Positions 11,225 through 23,540 of a stretch of DNA of 64,000 nucleotides are shown here, piece by piece; position 1 is the first letter of the stretch, and the number at the start of each line of letters is the position of its first letter. The position numbers and the translations under genes are program-made. Source of the stretch: Rhyacophila brunnea (lineage: Eukaryota; Arthropoda; Insecta; Trichoptera; Rhyacophilidae); assembly GCA_022495005.1 (NCBI GenBank), contig JAGYXB010001072.1, positions 496,001 to 560,000 of the forward strand. Reading direction: 5' to 3'. The notes under the pieces were generated by a model that made no database searches, was not told where the DNA came from, and worked only from the letters and a program-made list of their open reading frames with translations.

Positions 11225-11640
11225 TTTTCTACTGTAGGAAATGTATATATATAAAATAGACTAAGTAGGCTTGTGGTCTGGAAAATTCAGTGTATATGGC
11301 TGGATCATAGATGTTAAGATCTTTGATCGACTGGATTAGGAAGTTTGCTATCATAGAGCTGTAGATTTTTTTAGAAAGTTGTACCTAGATGGTTTCTATG
11401 TTCAATTCTCTATGAAAAGTGGTATTGCGAACAAACCATGAGGCATCTGTGATCATTCTAAGAGATTTGTTTTGTATAATCTGAAAAGTTTTAAAATAGG
11501 ATTAGCATAGGTGAATAATGCTCTGTTTAATAAACTCAAATGGATTAATAATAAATAAATTTGATTCAATGTAAAAACTGATGCATTGGACGAATGGTTA
11601 AAAACCTCATCTCCAATAATTGTAGGTCCCTATCTATAAT
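11225..11640 (-). pseudogene. Jockey-type LINE reverse-transcriptase C-terminal fragment
   Basis: The minus strand encodes, with decay, LNRALFTYANPIL then QIIQNKSLRMITDASWF, VRNTTFHRELNIETI, a stop, and VQLSKKIYSSMIANF. This order (tyrosine-alanine-proline block, QNK-LR-I-ASWFVRN, H-DL) is the conserved C-terminal part of Jockey-clade reverse transcriptases. A frameshift lies in the run TTTTAAAAC (about 11490) and an in-frame TAG follows ETI, so the copy is dead. The 5' part, including the catalytic motif, is absent. Confidence 0.8.
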
Positions 11641-12410
11641 ATCTGATTAAATATTTAAAAACAAATCTCGCTTATGTCAGATTATCATATTATTTTTCAA
11701 TGTGTAGGTATATTATTATGTATTTAGGTATAGACCTGTCTTGAATATTATCTAGGTTGATAAAGTGACTATCATTCATTACCGTAAGAAAATATCTGTA
11801 AATAAACCTCTTTTAGAGGCGGCCATAATACACATCAAATTATAAACCAATTAAAAAATATATATCACCTAAAAAATGGTGAGAAATTGGAATGAGATGC
11901 TTGTAATGATTAATAATGAAATATACTTTTAAAAACAACAAAAAACTTTCAAAACGTCACCATGCGTTAACTGAAAATTTAAATAATTTCGAAAGAAAAA
12001 CTACCGGTGTGAATCATAGAATTACTTAGGAGAAATTTTTAACATTGAGACATTTTTTTGTATTATAAAACACGAATTTTGACTAAATTAGCATGCATAA
12101 TGATACAATGACCTATCCCAATAAATGATTTTTTTTATAAACATGTGAATCTTCCGTTTTATATTGTAATCTTGCATAAAATTTGCATATAAAAAAAACG
12201 ATTTTTTAAGATACTATTCACGTGGTCGTTTACCTGTTACAATAACTAAATAAATTATGGAAATTATATTTTAAGATAAAAATTCTAAATCATTAATAAT
12301 TATTGACACGAGTGAGCATTAAACATTGTAAGTAGAAGACGTTCACCACGTGGTACAAAATAGAAGTAAAATTAAAAAACAAAAACACTCGCATTTATCA
12401 CCATATTCGG
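11641..12410. other. AT-rich DNA, no gene seen
   Basis: Low-complexity sequence without recognisable frames or repeats. Confidence 0.45.
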
Positions 12411-12535
12411 TCGCAAGAGGATCATAATATATGTCTGCATAGTGGAGGTTGCATTAACAGATTTTTTACGAGAAATGGACGTTAACCACTTGCTCAACCT
12501 ATTATGTCCGTACTATGACTCCAAACACACGCTGA
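12411..12535 (-). mobile_element. tRNA-derived SINE, tail and body fragment
   Basis: Minus-orientation SINE from the AGGATCATA tail through GTGGAGGTTGCATTAACAG and ACTTGCTCAACCTATTA. The tRNA head is missing. A 63-codon frame covering it is a translation of the SINE, not a gene. Confidence 0.75.
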
Positions 12536-12954
12536 AAAACAGGGAATGGGACGACTGGACGCCGCACTGTCGTAGACACGTATACAGAACGTATACAAAG
12601 TATTTTAATCAGTTTCTATCTACTACTTACTAATTTGAATTCATTTTACTCTTTATATATTGTATTCTTTATCGCGGATTGAGAATTACCATGCCTAAGG
12701 CTTTATATGAAATAAAAAACTCTTTTTTCGTTGGAACTTAAACATATGCACGATTAAATCATTATTTACGTGTGCATATACAAATTCTCACCAACTATTC
12801 AATCATAATATAATAATTTAAACATAAATATTAATATTAAATATTATTTTAAAGTACCTATATTATGTAGCTAACGTCTATTTATTTTAGAATTGCGTGG
12901 CGTCCAGTTGTCCGGTGCCAAATCGTCCTAGACCCGAAAAACAACATGTGATTT

Positions 12955-13120
12955 TTTTCCAGACTCAGAATTCAAACCCGGAACCCACGACATTATAAGC
13001 ATTCACATGTTATTTTTTAATGTATGTTCGGAGTCAGAGTTTGGACCTAACAGGTTGAACAACTGTTTGATATCCATTTGGCCCATATTATTATGATCCT
13101 CATACGATCGAAAATATTGT
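12955..13120. mobile_element. Two SINE fragments head to head
   Basis: 12955-13000 is the minus-orientation B-box region (CAGACTCAGAATTCAAACCC). 13027-13120 is the plus-orientation body and tail (GAGTCAGAGTTTGGACCTAA, then TCATACGATCG). The opposite orientations within one block mean either an internal inversion or two abutting partial copies. Confidence 0.65.
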
Positions 13121-13754
13121 AATGTATCAAGCCATATTTTTAAAGTTTTAAATAAATATTGATTTTCAAAATAAATAAATGTAGTATTTACTGTCTTTGA
13201 ATGCGTGTGGAGTGGGCAAGATAAATTTAAATATTTTTTTTAAATTGTTAATAATCATAAATGACATTATTACACTTGTATGTAATATTAAATTCACTAT
13301 CAAATAGGAAGACCATCTCTACGCAAAATTTGCTCACATAGGAAGTGGTACCGGGTAGTATCATTACATATTGAGTTCAAGTTCTAACATATGACTAATA
13401 TAAAAGCGGTTCTCACAAGACGTAAGTACCTAATAATTAATATTGCTTGTTTAATATTTCCACCGCAAAAATGTTCACCTTCTGGTTTACCTGGAGTTTT
13501 ATTTCTACCTGAGCAACACCCGCAACTTTTGATGACAGTATATAGAAACCGCAAAGCATTAAATGTTTGGATACCAAAGATGTTGAATAAAATATTCTTC
13601 TGCAAAGATAGAGCTTAAATATTAGAAATTTAAGCAAAAAAGTGATTCTGGTCTACTGATTTGGCCAGCTACAAATGGCTACGCATTGCAGTTTATCTGA
13701 AAACAACTTCATACATCTTGTACCGTGATTTTTACGTACTTGTAATTGTTTTTA
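13121..13754. other. Intergenic DNA with overlapping small frames
   Basis: Three overlapping frames of 66-75 codons (13384-13637, both strands) share one short stretch of mixed composition. No domain, signal peptide or splice logic supports any of them. I see nothing else. Confidence 0.35.
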
Positions 13755-14240
13755 TGTTGGAACGTTTTTATTAGCTCGTATTCTTGTTTGTCCGGTGGTT
13801 GTTTGTCCAGTAAAAATCTTGCAATCGATTTTTAACTAACTTCCCGACTAGCTAGACATTTGAAACTTTTAGAATATATCAGAACACGGTGCCAATGCAT
13901 TCTTTTAACACTTTTAGCCATCTTTAAGTAGAATTAAATTCATTTTCAGTTAATTCTGTTTTGTATGGAAAGTTATTTCAGAAAAATCCGTAAAAAGTAA
14001 AAGACTATTATTGGTTGCTAAGGGGGTGGTCCTAGCAACTAAATTATTGATATATACGTGCGTTACTATGGAAATCAAAATGAAATGTCAAAATGACATT
14101 TCAGTATTCTATATTTGTTTGTTTGTTTGTTTTTATTTACTTCATATCAAGTACAAGTTTGAGCATATTGAGCATAATAATTCAACAGAAAATTTAAAAA
14201 CGTTGTATATAAAAAGTGCTTTTTATCTTGTAACTATTTT
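13755..14240 (+). mobile_element. Unclassified ~460-bp repeat, copy B
   Basis: Same family as 8104-8575. It carries the subfamily variant shared with copy D: GAAATCAAAATGAAATGTCA, a GTTT microsatellite (14114-14130) and AAGTACAAGTTTGAGCATAT. The frame 14011-14277 lies inside it and is a repeat artefact. Confidence 0.8.
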
Positions 14241-15678
14241 TATATACAGGTATGATTCTAGGAAAGAGGTACATTGATATTTTACTACGCAAGTTGGTAG
14301 TTGTAATCTATGATTTTTTTTTAAATTATCATGAGGGGCCTCTAAATTATACAGTGCCTTACGTTTCTATGCCACTAAATGCGCCACTGTGTATCATTAA
14401 GAAAATCAGTTACTATTATTACTCATGCAATTTACTTCACAATCACAATTTAAAACGAAATAAAACTAGAACAGGTGAGATGATTAACGAGTAAGTACCT
14501 GCAATTGAGTGAGGTGCGGGTAATAATGACTGGCCGCTCGCAGAGGTATCAGAGCATAGTATTATCGTATGTATTATGAGTCAGTGAGTTTCGTTTCTTT
14601 GTCCAGAAGTAAAACAGAAAGCAATAGTTGCTCAAGATGGCTTACTTCATGTTGCAGTTTTGCAAAATGTAATGTTCGGCGGACGAGGTGCCGTCTACCT
14701 AACTGGCATGAGATAGTAAAGTTGTACACTCACTGTAAGTAATATTTGCCGAGAGAGTTACTGCGACGTATAATAGCTACTTAAGTTTTAGCAAAAGCTC
14801 GTAACTTTGTACATATTAGGTTACTTCTAATAAGAAAAATAAATTACGTTTTTGTGCGACAGGTGTACATTTTATCTTATTTTACTTTCCAACTAAAACA
14901 ATATATGTACTACGTAATTATATTGGCCAATTAACCCCTATTTGCAATACATTCAATAAAGAATAAATCGGGTCTTTCAATATCTATTTACTTATCACGT
15001 AAAATTATCGGTTTGTATTAATCTCTACGTAATTTTTTCGTATAATTTTGAGGCTTTTTAAATATTATAGCCTATATTGTTTCAAATTGAGACCTCCCCT
15101 GCAACAACAATGCACCTATATAGATTTTAACAAATGTTGGGGAAATGAAAAAAAAAACGTTTTAAGTAAAGCAAATAACATTTTATTGTATTTTTTAGAT
15201 TATTTTTAGTGGTCTACATACAAAAAAGAAAGGTATTCCTGCAATAACACTGTATACCACCCCAGTGGTCAAAACCTTGTACATCATTTCTTACTATGGA
15301 AGAAAAAGACGGAAATTTAAAAATTGATTTAAATAATGATTTTAATTCATGTATAGTTGTTCAATACATCATTCGATGCCCAAGGAGATGTTAAACATTG
15401 TGACATTCTTAACTCAGAACTACCCAATGCAAGACGACTAGAATTCAAACCATGAGATTAAAAAAAAAAATATATCTTCTGAAATCGAAACAAAGTTCTA
15501 GGTACTCGTAATTGGGCGGAATGCCTGGACATTAAAGGGAGACTGGAAGTTTTTGAGATTTGTATCCAGGGTTCATCGCATTACTAATGCGGAGGTTTTA
15601 GTGTAAGTCAATTATAGGTATTATAAAGTGCAATAAAATCTGCATACTTTGACCGTATTATTATTACAATTAAAGTAG
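14241..15678. other. Intergenic DNA
   Basis: The block 14490-14770 is less AT-rich, but no open frame persists through it. Poly-A and poly-T runs occur near 15150 and 15460. Nothing recognised. Confidence 0.4.
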
Positions 15679-15679
15679 G

Positions 15680-15850
15680 AATCAAAGAGCACCAGAAACG
15701 TAGATGGAAGATGATTCTTATTACTACAGAATCTCCGTAACTGGTTCAATTTACAAGGTATTGAAGATCTAATACGACTAGCCCAGGATATATACGTGTA
15801 CTAACTACACGTTGATTTCTAACCCTCGAGAGACGACGGTACCAAAAGAA
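15680..15850 (+). pseudogene. Possible LINE 3'-end fragment
   Basis: One plus-strand frame reads NLRNWFNLQGIEDLIRLAQD and, after decay, PSRDDGTKRKK. It resembles the last part of reverse-transcriptase ORFs in which LAQDR-W is followed by a short tail and an A-rich 3' end. Upstream RT motifs are missing. The 110-codon minus-strand frame at 15746-16078 lies antisense and contains a lysine run from a poly-T tract (15969-15986). Confidence 0.4.
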
Positions 15851-16678
15851 AAAAATAAATAATGCGATAGGTGAAATAATTACACGATATATTTTACAAT
15901 CCTTCGAGAGTATACTGACAGAAAGCATTAACTTATTAAAACAAGTTCTGAGATAATCGCAAAAAGGACTTTTTTTTTTTTTTTTAAAGCGTTCTCCCAC
16001 GTAGATTTTTATACGATTTAAAAACATTTTTTCTGCATTATAAAGACTAACCTTTATGGCAAACACAATATACGACATGTTACAAGTCCTGTATTTTGTA
16101 TACGCAGAACGTATTAGGTCATTATCATGCTTTCTATCAGAATAAAAAAAATAACAATATGATTTAATAATGTTTCTATTTTCTCACCATTATATCGTAT
16201 GCCTTTGTGCGTTTTACCAGAACGTAGAGCGTAAAATTGTATACATTTTGGCATTTAAAACAGAAAAACAGCAAAAACTGAAATAATGCATTATGTCAGT
16301 ATACCCTCGCTATTTATGTTCAATTCTTTAGTAATAGAATTCTCTCGGCTTAGAGCTGATGAATAAATCAAGTTCTTTTCGGATATCATTTCAGATAGTT
16401 GAGCAATGATTTTAATCTTTTTTGTTTTGTTTTTAATTACCCACATAGCACATAGGAAAGTAGTCGAAATTAAAATGTATATTTTGAAACCGGCGAAACG
16501 TAATATATAATTAATTAAAAACACTGCACGGTAATGTACCTAAGAATGTGATAATTTTGAAATGTTTACGCGCAAGTAATTATTTATGCCAAATTATTAC
16601 TTGCAACAGTCCAGCAAAAAATAATGAGTATATATATTGTAATATTACGAAATTTGAATTTGTTAATTGAAGTATTTT

Positions 16679-16915
16679 GGTGGCCGCGCGGCTTAAGCGT
16701 TGGACTATAACGCTGTGAGTCCCAGGTTCAAATCCTGGGTCTGGCAAGTACACATATTGTTTTTCAATTTGTGTGTGAGTCAGGGTATGGACTTAATAGG
16801 TTGAGTAAGTGGCTGACATCCATTTCTCGTAAAAAACAAAATCTGTTAATACAATCCTCTACTCTGTGGAGGCCCATATGATCCTATGAGGATCGGGCAT
16901 GATCGAAAAAAATGG
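16679..16915 (+). mobile_element. tRNA-derived SINE, full-length copy
   Basis: Plus-orientation copy. A-box region GGCCGCGCGGCTTAAGCG, B-box GGTTCAAATCC, body ATTGTTTTTCAATTTGTG and GAGTAAGTGGCTGACATCC, tail GGCCCATATGATCCTATGAG then GGATCGGGCATGATCG and an A run. About 235 bp. The head lacks the first few bases (CACGG) seen in other copies. Confidence 0.9.
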
Positions 16916-17369
16916 TGGGTGCCTATACAGCTTTAAACTGTAAATTACAAAATATAATTAAATGGAAATTAGAAGTACCTAACGAAGTATATAAAATGGT
17001 GAGTCGAGAAGACTGAAGAAAATAATATGTAGCCACAACTAAAAATGACAATGGTAATGTGGCGATCGATAGTTTCATAAGAACCAAGGAGTGTCAGCAG
17101 AATCCATGGCATATGACTCATTCTCAAATTAATATTATTTATTTAAATATAGTTTAGTACGTGCATATATGAATCATACAATCGAATTACCACTTAGTAA
17201 GCATTTTTTCACGTCAGCAATATTTATTATGAATTTTTTATTATATTAAAAATGTATTTTCTCACCGAGGATTGAGATACTCAATGTAAGCATTTTACAC
17301 CGTGATAGGTTTAATAAAAAGGCTATCACGATGGAACAAATCTCACTACGTATCGTTGCGCCGAAGGTT

Positions 17370-17728
17370 TTTTTTTGTGATTTTACCGAGGCTTTAACTG
17401 CGACTCGCTGTCATATCGCCTCTTCTCTTCTAGAAGGGGATCCGTCGATCAGGTCCTCACTCCTATTCTGTTAAATAACTTTACAATTTTGCCTAGCTCT
17501 TCCGTCTTACCCAGGACACCCTTCAATTCGTCGACATTCTCATAGATATCCGCAATTCGCAGCTGTTATCTGTGAATTTCATATTTGGGGCATTGCAGTG
17601 CTATATGTACAATGTCCTCTAAATCATGACATTTATCTCAGAGCTGCGATTTGCTTCTTCCCATGAGGACCTCAAATTTTTTGCCCATGGTGTGCCCTGT
17701 TCTTAGCCTCAGTATTAACTTAAGCTCA
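17370..17728 (-). mobile_element. 5'-truncated Jockey-type LINE with target duplication
   Basis: A minus-strand insertion of ~359 bp bounded by an exact 12-bp duplication GCGCCGAAGGTT (17358-17369 and 17729-17740), with the A tail appearing as a T run at 17370-17377. It encodes the C-terminal end of a LINE ORF2: RLRTGHTMGKKFEVL, one stop, then DKCHDLEDIVHIALQCPKY, a C-H-C motif typical after the RNase H region of Jockey-like elements. The last ~150 bp match the 3' part of the insertion at 43869-44343. The 65-codon plus-strand frame at 17651 is antisense. Confidence 0.85.
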
Positions 17729-17740
17729 GCGCCGAAGGTT

Positions 17741-19256
17741 AAACTATCTCACTCTTCATTGTATCTCAATCGTGTAACTGTCACTCTGTATCATCTTATA
17801 TTGTCTGTATGTATCTGTGTAAAATGTACCTGTCAATTTATCAAATAAACTCGCCATCTCCGTCAGCAACTTCCAGTATTCGTACTTCTGTTCAGTCCTC
17901 ATCATCATCAAAGTAAAATTCTATGTAATTACAGTCTACTTTATGGAGTGAAGGTGTGGACACACAAAAATAACGCTCATAAAACTTAAAGCTTTCAAAA
18001 TGAGGGTGTATAGATTCACGATAAGTATCAGCAGGGAAAACTGAGTTGTGAATATTGACGTGACATACTTAAATAAAAGATAAAAGTAAACACAAGAAAG
18101 TACAAATACTTTAGAGATATCAACTTCTGTATGTTATCATTAAAGAGACGATTTCTGCTAACCGCAACTTTGTCAGAAGAAGAACGTCCTGGCTCAGTTT
18201 GAGGTCTGGATTCATATATTTTTTATTAACATGGAAAGAAATTTGTATGTCATGCTGAGATAGTGTATGTTTACCGAAAGGTATTATCAACGTTGTTAAT
18301 AATACATAAAGATTTATATAATACAGCTAGTCGTTGATATTTGCGTATTTATACGATATTGTGAATATTTTAAATGCTTGATGGGTAACAATGACGTTTA
18401 GGCTGTAGTTTGTGTGAATACTCGCAAGTTAAAACTGATAGATGTTTTTACGTTTACTATGTTTGTAAATTATATATTGTATACATTATATTTATTCTTC
18501 TATTCGCTGAACAGCCGATAAATGGTGTAATTACAATTATTCGTAACCTTTCATGCATCTTGGCCTTAGTCTTTTAACACTTTCCGTGTGACAGTGCAAT
18601 ACATTATTTATTGCTCCGGCAATAATAGCAGGGCTATAAAATTATTCTACATTGTTTGAAGTCAAAATGTCATAAAACAATGTGCTTGTGAATATTGTAA
18701 TTTTTATCTATCGATTACAATAATTATATTATTACTATTAGAGTGATCATAATTTAATGCATGAGTGCTTTTGTCACGTCAATCAAAAACAACAAGTCGT
18801 AATAATTATTTGCAATAACGATTGAAAAATATGTCATTACTTTAATATGAAAAATTGTCATCAACGTCATTTTTAAAAAAAATTGTTTAATTCAATTATT
18901 AAACTAAGCCTTGAAGAGATCCTGATGCCATATTATTAATCAATATTTAGCGCCACTAATGTAAGGAAGCTTACAAACAGGAGTGAGCATGAGTTTTTAT
19001 ACGCTAAATATAATTCTGTAAATAATTTATCTTTATAATTAAACAAATATTTTCCAGATTTGTCAACCAATTCTAACTTGGCGTGAGGCACAAGACGTGT
19101 CGATTGGAATTAGGGAAATGGCGAGACATTATTGTTAAATAAGAAAGAATGAACCTTTAGATAATATTCAGGTAAATACAGAGCTCAAATTATTGCTAAG
19201 TTAAGGTAGGCTATAAATTGTAAATAATTGCCTAGTAAGTAAGGAGTCTTCATCAC
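17741..19256. other. AT-rich DNA, no gene seen
   Basis: No coding or repeat signal that I can name; an imperfect CATCATCATC run lies near 17895. Confidence 0.4.
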
Positions 19257-19510
19257 TGCTGAATGGATTAGGTGGTTAGGTCATGTGCACCATAATATAA
19301 TCCGGAAAATAGAACATTGTTAAGGAATCCAATAGGATATAAAATAAGAGGTAGGCCAAAAACTGTCTGTCTTAATAGAGCAACTAATTTATTCCTCAAA
19401 GCTAGGATATTACACTGCGTGAAAAGTTGTCACTATGGATTAAGGCATTTGTTGAAGAAAGCCAGAATGCCCAAGAACCACACGGAGTTCTCGCGTTTTT
19501 GATGATGATT
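19257..19510 (+). pseudogene. LINE reverse-transcriptase C-terminal fragment
   Basis: Plus-strand frames give AEWIRWLGHVHHNIIRK, a stop, then LRNPIGYKIRGRPKTVCLNR and KKARMPKNHTE before a TGATGATGATT end. WLGHV followed by P-G-R-GRPKT is the usual C-terminal signature of RTE/CR1-like reverse transcriptases. The frame at 19317-19502 is the better-preserved half. No catalytic motif is present. Confidence 0.65.
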
Positions 19511-19870
19511 TTGTATAATTTATCAATAATAATTATTGTTCCATTATTTCCGTGTTAGTTATAAATTTATTAATAAAAGAATTCATATGTATCAGTGGAT
19601 TGCGTTTAGTATTCCACATTACAGAGGTGACCGAACCCGATAATAAGCGCAGTGGTAAAAAAAACATAAAAGTGCAACGAACCACTCGCTATGCCACTGG
19701 GAATACTCGAATCCGCGTGAGACATGCTATAGTAGAAATAATATGCTGGTAAGTAGCGAATTCTTTGGGTATTGAAGATGAATTAATTGGTTAGAATTAT
19801 TACTTTTCGTCATGATCAATCCATAAATCAACTTTTTAATCTGGTATACGTTATGATATGTTTATATATG
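19511..19870. other. AT-rich DNA with a short chance frame
   Basis: A 66-codon frame (19552-19752) has no recognised domain. Nothing else noted. Confidence 0.35.
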
Positions 19871-20240
19871 GTTACATGTAAGTTGTACGTATGCAGTTCA
19901 TTGTTAGACACTTATAAGTGGGCCACAGTACGTGAAACATGGGTTCGTATAACATTTTATCAAATGACGAGTTCGTCGTTGAACATTCTACCGTGGAATA
20001 CATTTGTACGTATCTTACAAAATGCGGCGATAGTTTGCAAATAGCACTGTTCCAATTAGATTAACCCAAACCCAACCTCACCCACATATTGTAGCATACG
20101 TACAAATATACACCACGGTAAAATGTTCAACGAAGAACTCGTCATTTGATTAAATGTTACACGAACTCGTGTTTCACGTACTGCGGCGCACGAATAAGTA
20201 TCCTGCGGTGAACTGCTTACGTACAAATTTCCAAATACGG
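19871..20240. mobile_element. Long-armed foldback element
   Basis: Arms of about 130-150 bp in inverted order. Left: GTACGTATGCAGTTCATTG, CAGTACGTGAAACATGGGTT, TTTATCAAATGACGAGTTCG. Right: the complements of the same words, ending CTGCTTACGTACAAATTTCC. The ~100-bp centre has AAATGCGGCGATAGTTTGC and a decayed CCTAA-like tract (20060-20082). It is closely related to 32393-32756. The 85-codon frame 19787-20044 runs through the left arm and is not a gene. Confidence 0.85.
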
Positions 20241-20317
20241 TTTATATATGCATTCATAATAATTCATTCTTTCAAATAATTAGTGGAGAGTGTATTACAT
20301 TATAATATTATTGTAGT

Positions 20318-20460
20318 CATGGCTCCCACAAGGAGGGGGGGGGGGCTCTAGCCTAGGGGACCAGGATTTGAGGTTTGAGTCGACCAGTTATGAGAGAAAA
20401 ATACACAGCACAAATTTACTCTAATAACAAAAAAAGTCGTCTAGGGTGCCATTTTCTTAG
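20318..20460 (+). mobile_element. hAT-like family 3, left part
   Basis: Starts CATGGCTCCCACAAGGA followed by a run of ten G. It shares CTAG/GGGG, CACAAATTT, CTAATAA and AAAAAAGTCG landmarks with the complete element at 28528-28812. The right end is lost. Confidence 0.6.
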
Positions 20461-21480
20461 AGAATATTAACATTTATAATATGGTTATGCGATGCAATAA
20501 TTTGATGTGATGTGATGATTAATAATATAATTAAATGATAAGTAAGACGAATAAGTGTGTTTCTTGACTTGGCTATTTATTTTATTTAATCTGACAAAGG
20601 CATATCATAATAACCACAAAAGGAGGTCGCGATCAGTGCTTCATAATAAATGACAATGAGTGCCGAAACTCAATAAATCAACTGTTTTTTTTTTAAATCG
20701 CCAAAAATATATGGAATAATGTTAACTCTGGGGTTCTGCGGAAACCATTTGAGGAACACTAGACCATGTCGAAAATCATACTGCCCTTATCTTATCGATA
20801 GGCAGGGTGACCCGCTTCGGCATGTAGGGGACATGATTGTACTTAAGTATATAATAGACAAATACCGTTAAAGATAGCATATTAATAACAAAAACGTATT
20901 TTTTTTCTTTCATGGTGTTAACAATTTATGGTGATTTCCGCTATTTTATTACTAGTTGAAAATGTCTATGTGAGGTGGAAGAAACTAGTCCAGTTAATTT
21001 TTATTAAAAGTGGAATAATTAGTACTATAAAAGTTACTATAATGCGTTTTAATTAAATTAATAATAAAAACGTACGTGACCTCCATGCTCGGCGGAAGTA
21101 GAATTATTTAAAATTAATAATTAAAATTAACAATTTGAGACGTGTTATACATAATTAGACGATAATAATTACGTCTTAAAGGTATCTACTTTATATTAAA
21201 AAAAATCGTTTTATTTGGTTTGGTGCTTGAGTTTTTGAATATACATCTAAATGGTTTGATTTTTTTTACATTATTTGAATTGATGTAAATAACACAAAAT
21301 AACGAAACATTAAACATGTATATTGTACGTAAAACATTTTACCGTGACTGTTCTCCGTGAGCTTTCTTATCGGAAAGAGATGACCGTAGTCTATACGGTT
21401 TCCAATTTTATTAGATTCAATTTGAACATTAATTTAATTTTTATAGCTGATTTTGGCAAAATTCATGAATTCGAGAATGT
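20461..21480. other. AT-rich DNA, no gene seen
   Basis: No recognisable feature. Confidence 0.4.
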
Positions 21481-21723
21481 AAAACTAACCTAACCTAACA
21501 AATAATCCAGTATATCGGCTATTTTCAAAATTTGTTTGCTGCTGGCTACCTGTAAAGCGTAAACTGACAAGAATCGTGTTTTATTTAGACATGAAATTTA
21601 TATCAGTGCTTACTATGGACCCAAAGAGGTTGGGCAGTCTTTAATATACGGCCATATTATATTTCCGATACAACATTTCACGGCGAAGTGTGATACGGCA
21701 AACTGCATAGATATAAGTTTCCG
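21481..21723 (+). mobile_element. Foldback-family relative next to a SINE
   Basis: Homologous, in opposite orientation, to 1080-1345: a CCTAA tract, TAATCCAGTATATCGGCTAT, GACAAGAATCGTG, TACGGCCATATTATATTTCC, then GCAAACTGCATAGATATAAG. A SINE starts directly after it. Confidence 0.6.
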
Positions 21724-21953
21724 GACACGGTCTTATCCTAATAAGATCGTTTATGGACCTCCACAGGGTAGAGGTTTGTATTAACAGATTTTATTTTTAC
21801 GAGAAATGAATGTTAGCCACTTGTTCAACTTATTAAGTCCATACTCATACACAAATTGAAAAATAATGTATCGTGAACTTTCAGACCAAGGATTCGAAGT
21901 TGGGACCCACGACGTTATAGACCGACGCTTATATCGCGCGGCCACCGTGGTTG
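21724..21953 (-). mobile_element. tRNA-derived SINE, diverged copy
   Basis: Minus orientation: tail CTTATCCTAATAAGATCG, body GAGGTTTGTATTAACAGA and GAATGTTAGCCACTTGTTCA, B-box decayed (plus-strand GGATTCGAAGT), head CGCGCGGCCACCGTGG near 21940. Confidence 0.85.
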
Positions 21954-22789
21954 TAAATAATACGAACGAATAATTCGATTTAAAAGTCGGTGAATGTCAA
22001 AGTGAAAGATCACAGAACTACCTGGTTTTTACGCTGCAGCCATGTCTATAAAAAAAGAATGCGCATAATATAACTCACACGACAGGTGTATTTTATAAAA
22101 ATTAACACGGTTATGTGTTTTTAATCTAAAATTTGAACTGCCGTGCATTTATGTACATACTTACAAAAGTACTTTTTCAGATGTAAAATGCGGGAAATAA
22201 AAATGTTAAATCGGGAATTAAATGTACTAAAATAAGATGGGACTACAGAAACTGCGCGCACATCGTGAGAAACATGAATTGCGAGTACGGATTGAAAAAT
22301 ATTAAAACATAAAATGAAGATTTATAAGACGTAGGTACCTACATTACTTTGTTGTTCTAAATACAAAAAATACAGCATTATTACACTTTGCTTTATTGTT
22401 TATAATAACTGAAGAATCCAGTATCTATAAATTATCATATACGTCTCATAAGCAAAGGCGTAGATATAATATATGTTTTAGCCCGCAGAGTAATAACTAT
22501 TATTTTTATCTCAATTAATTTACCAAGGCTATTAAATAAAAATCATTATTTTTAAAGCTTGGATATGTATGTATGTCAATGACAAATATTTGCACAAAAA
22601 ACTTAGTGAATTTAATACAGATGATGTTTTTGGCTATAAGTCAAACAAAGCGAAAAAGTTTGTAGGTAGGTATGCTTTAAAAGTACACTAAATTCGATTA
22701 TATGACCTTCAAGAGCCTACAGATTTTCACTGACCTCATTGATTTTAAAATCTCACTTGAAACTATCTGAATATAAGTATATATTTTAT
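21954..22789. other. AT-rich DNA, no gene seen
   Basis: Nothing recognised. Confidence 0.4.
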
Positions 22790-23313
22790 CAGTGACGATG
22801 AGTGGAGGTAGGCTGTTAAGATCTGAAATAAAATATAGTGTACCTACACTTAGCTTTGTCAGTCATACGTGTTTGTTTTCATTGAACTAAGATTGCAAGT
22901 TGTAGATAATATTGGTTAGTTTTTTTTAAATTAAACCCTGCGTAAATCATGTCATAATAGAATATAATAGTCAAAAAATTTAAAAATACATCATATTTAT
23001 TAGATATTTTATATATAAAACAATATTTTTATCTGTTATGGTTTGGTTTAGGCATGGCTTAATGAATCACCAATCAACGAAAACAAATAAGTATGACTGA
23101 AAAAGTGTGCACTATTTTTGTCGGATCGCCCATAACATACCTAAACTATATTATGTTTGGTTTTGGCATGGTTTAATTAAATTTTAGAAACTAACCAGCA
23201 CCATCTGAAGTTAGTATTCTTAGTTCAATAAAAACAAATAAGTATGACTGACAAAATTTAGTGTGCACTATTTAAGTCGAATCTTAATAGCCTACCTCCA
23301 CCCCACGCCACTG
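22790..23313 (+). mobile_element. hAT-like family 1, composite copy
   Basis: Left end CAGTGACGATGAGTGGAGGT and right end CACGCCACTG fit family 1, and the interior words match 6707-7290. The right-hand sub-terminal block (AAATAAGTATGACTGA then GTGTGCACTATTT) occurs twice, at ~23085-23127 and ~23230-23280. I see no matching 8-bp flanks, consistent with later rearrangement. Confidence 0.75.
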
Positions 23314-23464
23314 GTAGATGTGACAGATCAATATTCATAATATGTGCATATTATATTATTTCCTCATCATATGCGTATTACATTTTTTTCGACATTCATT
23401 AAACAGCTGATCTACAATTAAGTGGCCATTAGGAGTATAACATTCTAAATATCTGTTAATCTAA

Positions 23465-23540
23465 ACTCAGTCAAAGTACACTTAAGTGGGTGGCGAACTT
23501 TGTATTGGGTATCTGCTCTTGAGATATTCTCAGGCATAAA
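23465..23540 (-). repeat. Small dispersed repeat, reversed copy
   Basis: The complement contains GAGCAGATACCCAA and TTTGACTGAGTTTA, shared with 61685-61752 and partly with 55865-55932. Confidence 0.45.

Noticed and set aside
14011..14277. 88-codon plus frame
   Set aside because: Lies inside unclassified repeat copy B and includes a GTTT microsatellite; homologous positions in other copies are not open.
15746..16078. 110-codon minus-strand frame
   Set aside because: Contains a lysine run from a poly-T tract, AT-driven composition and no domain; its 3' part is antisense to a LINE scrap.
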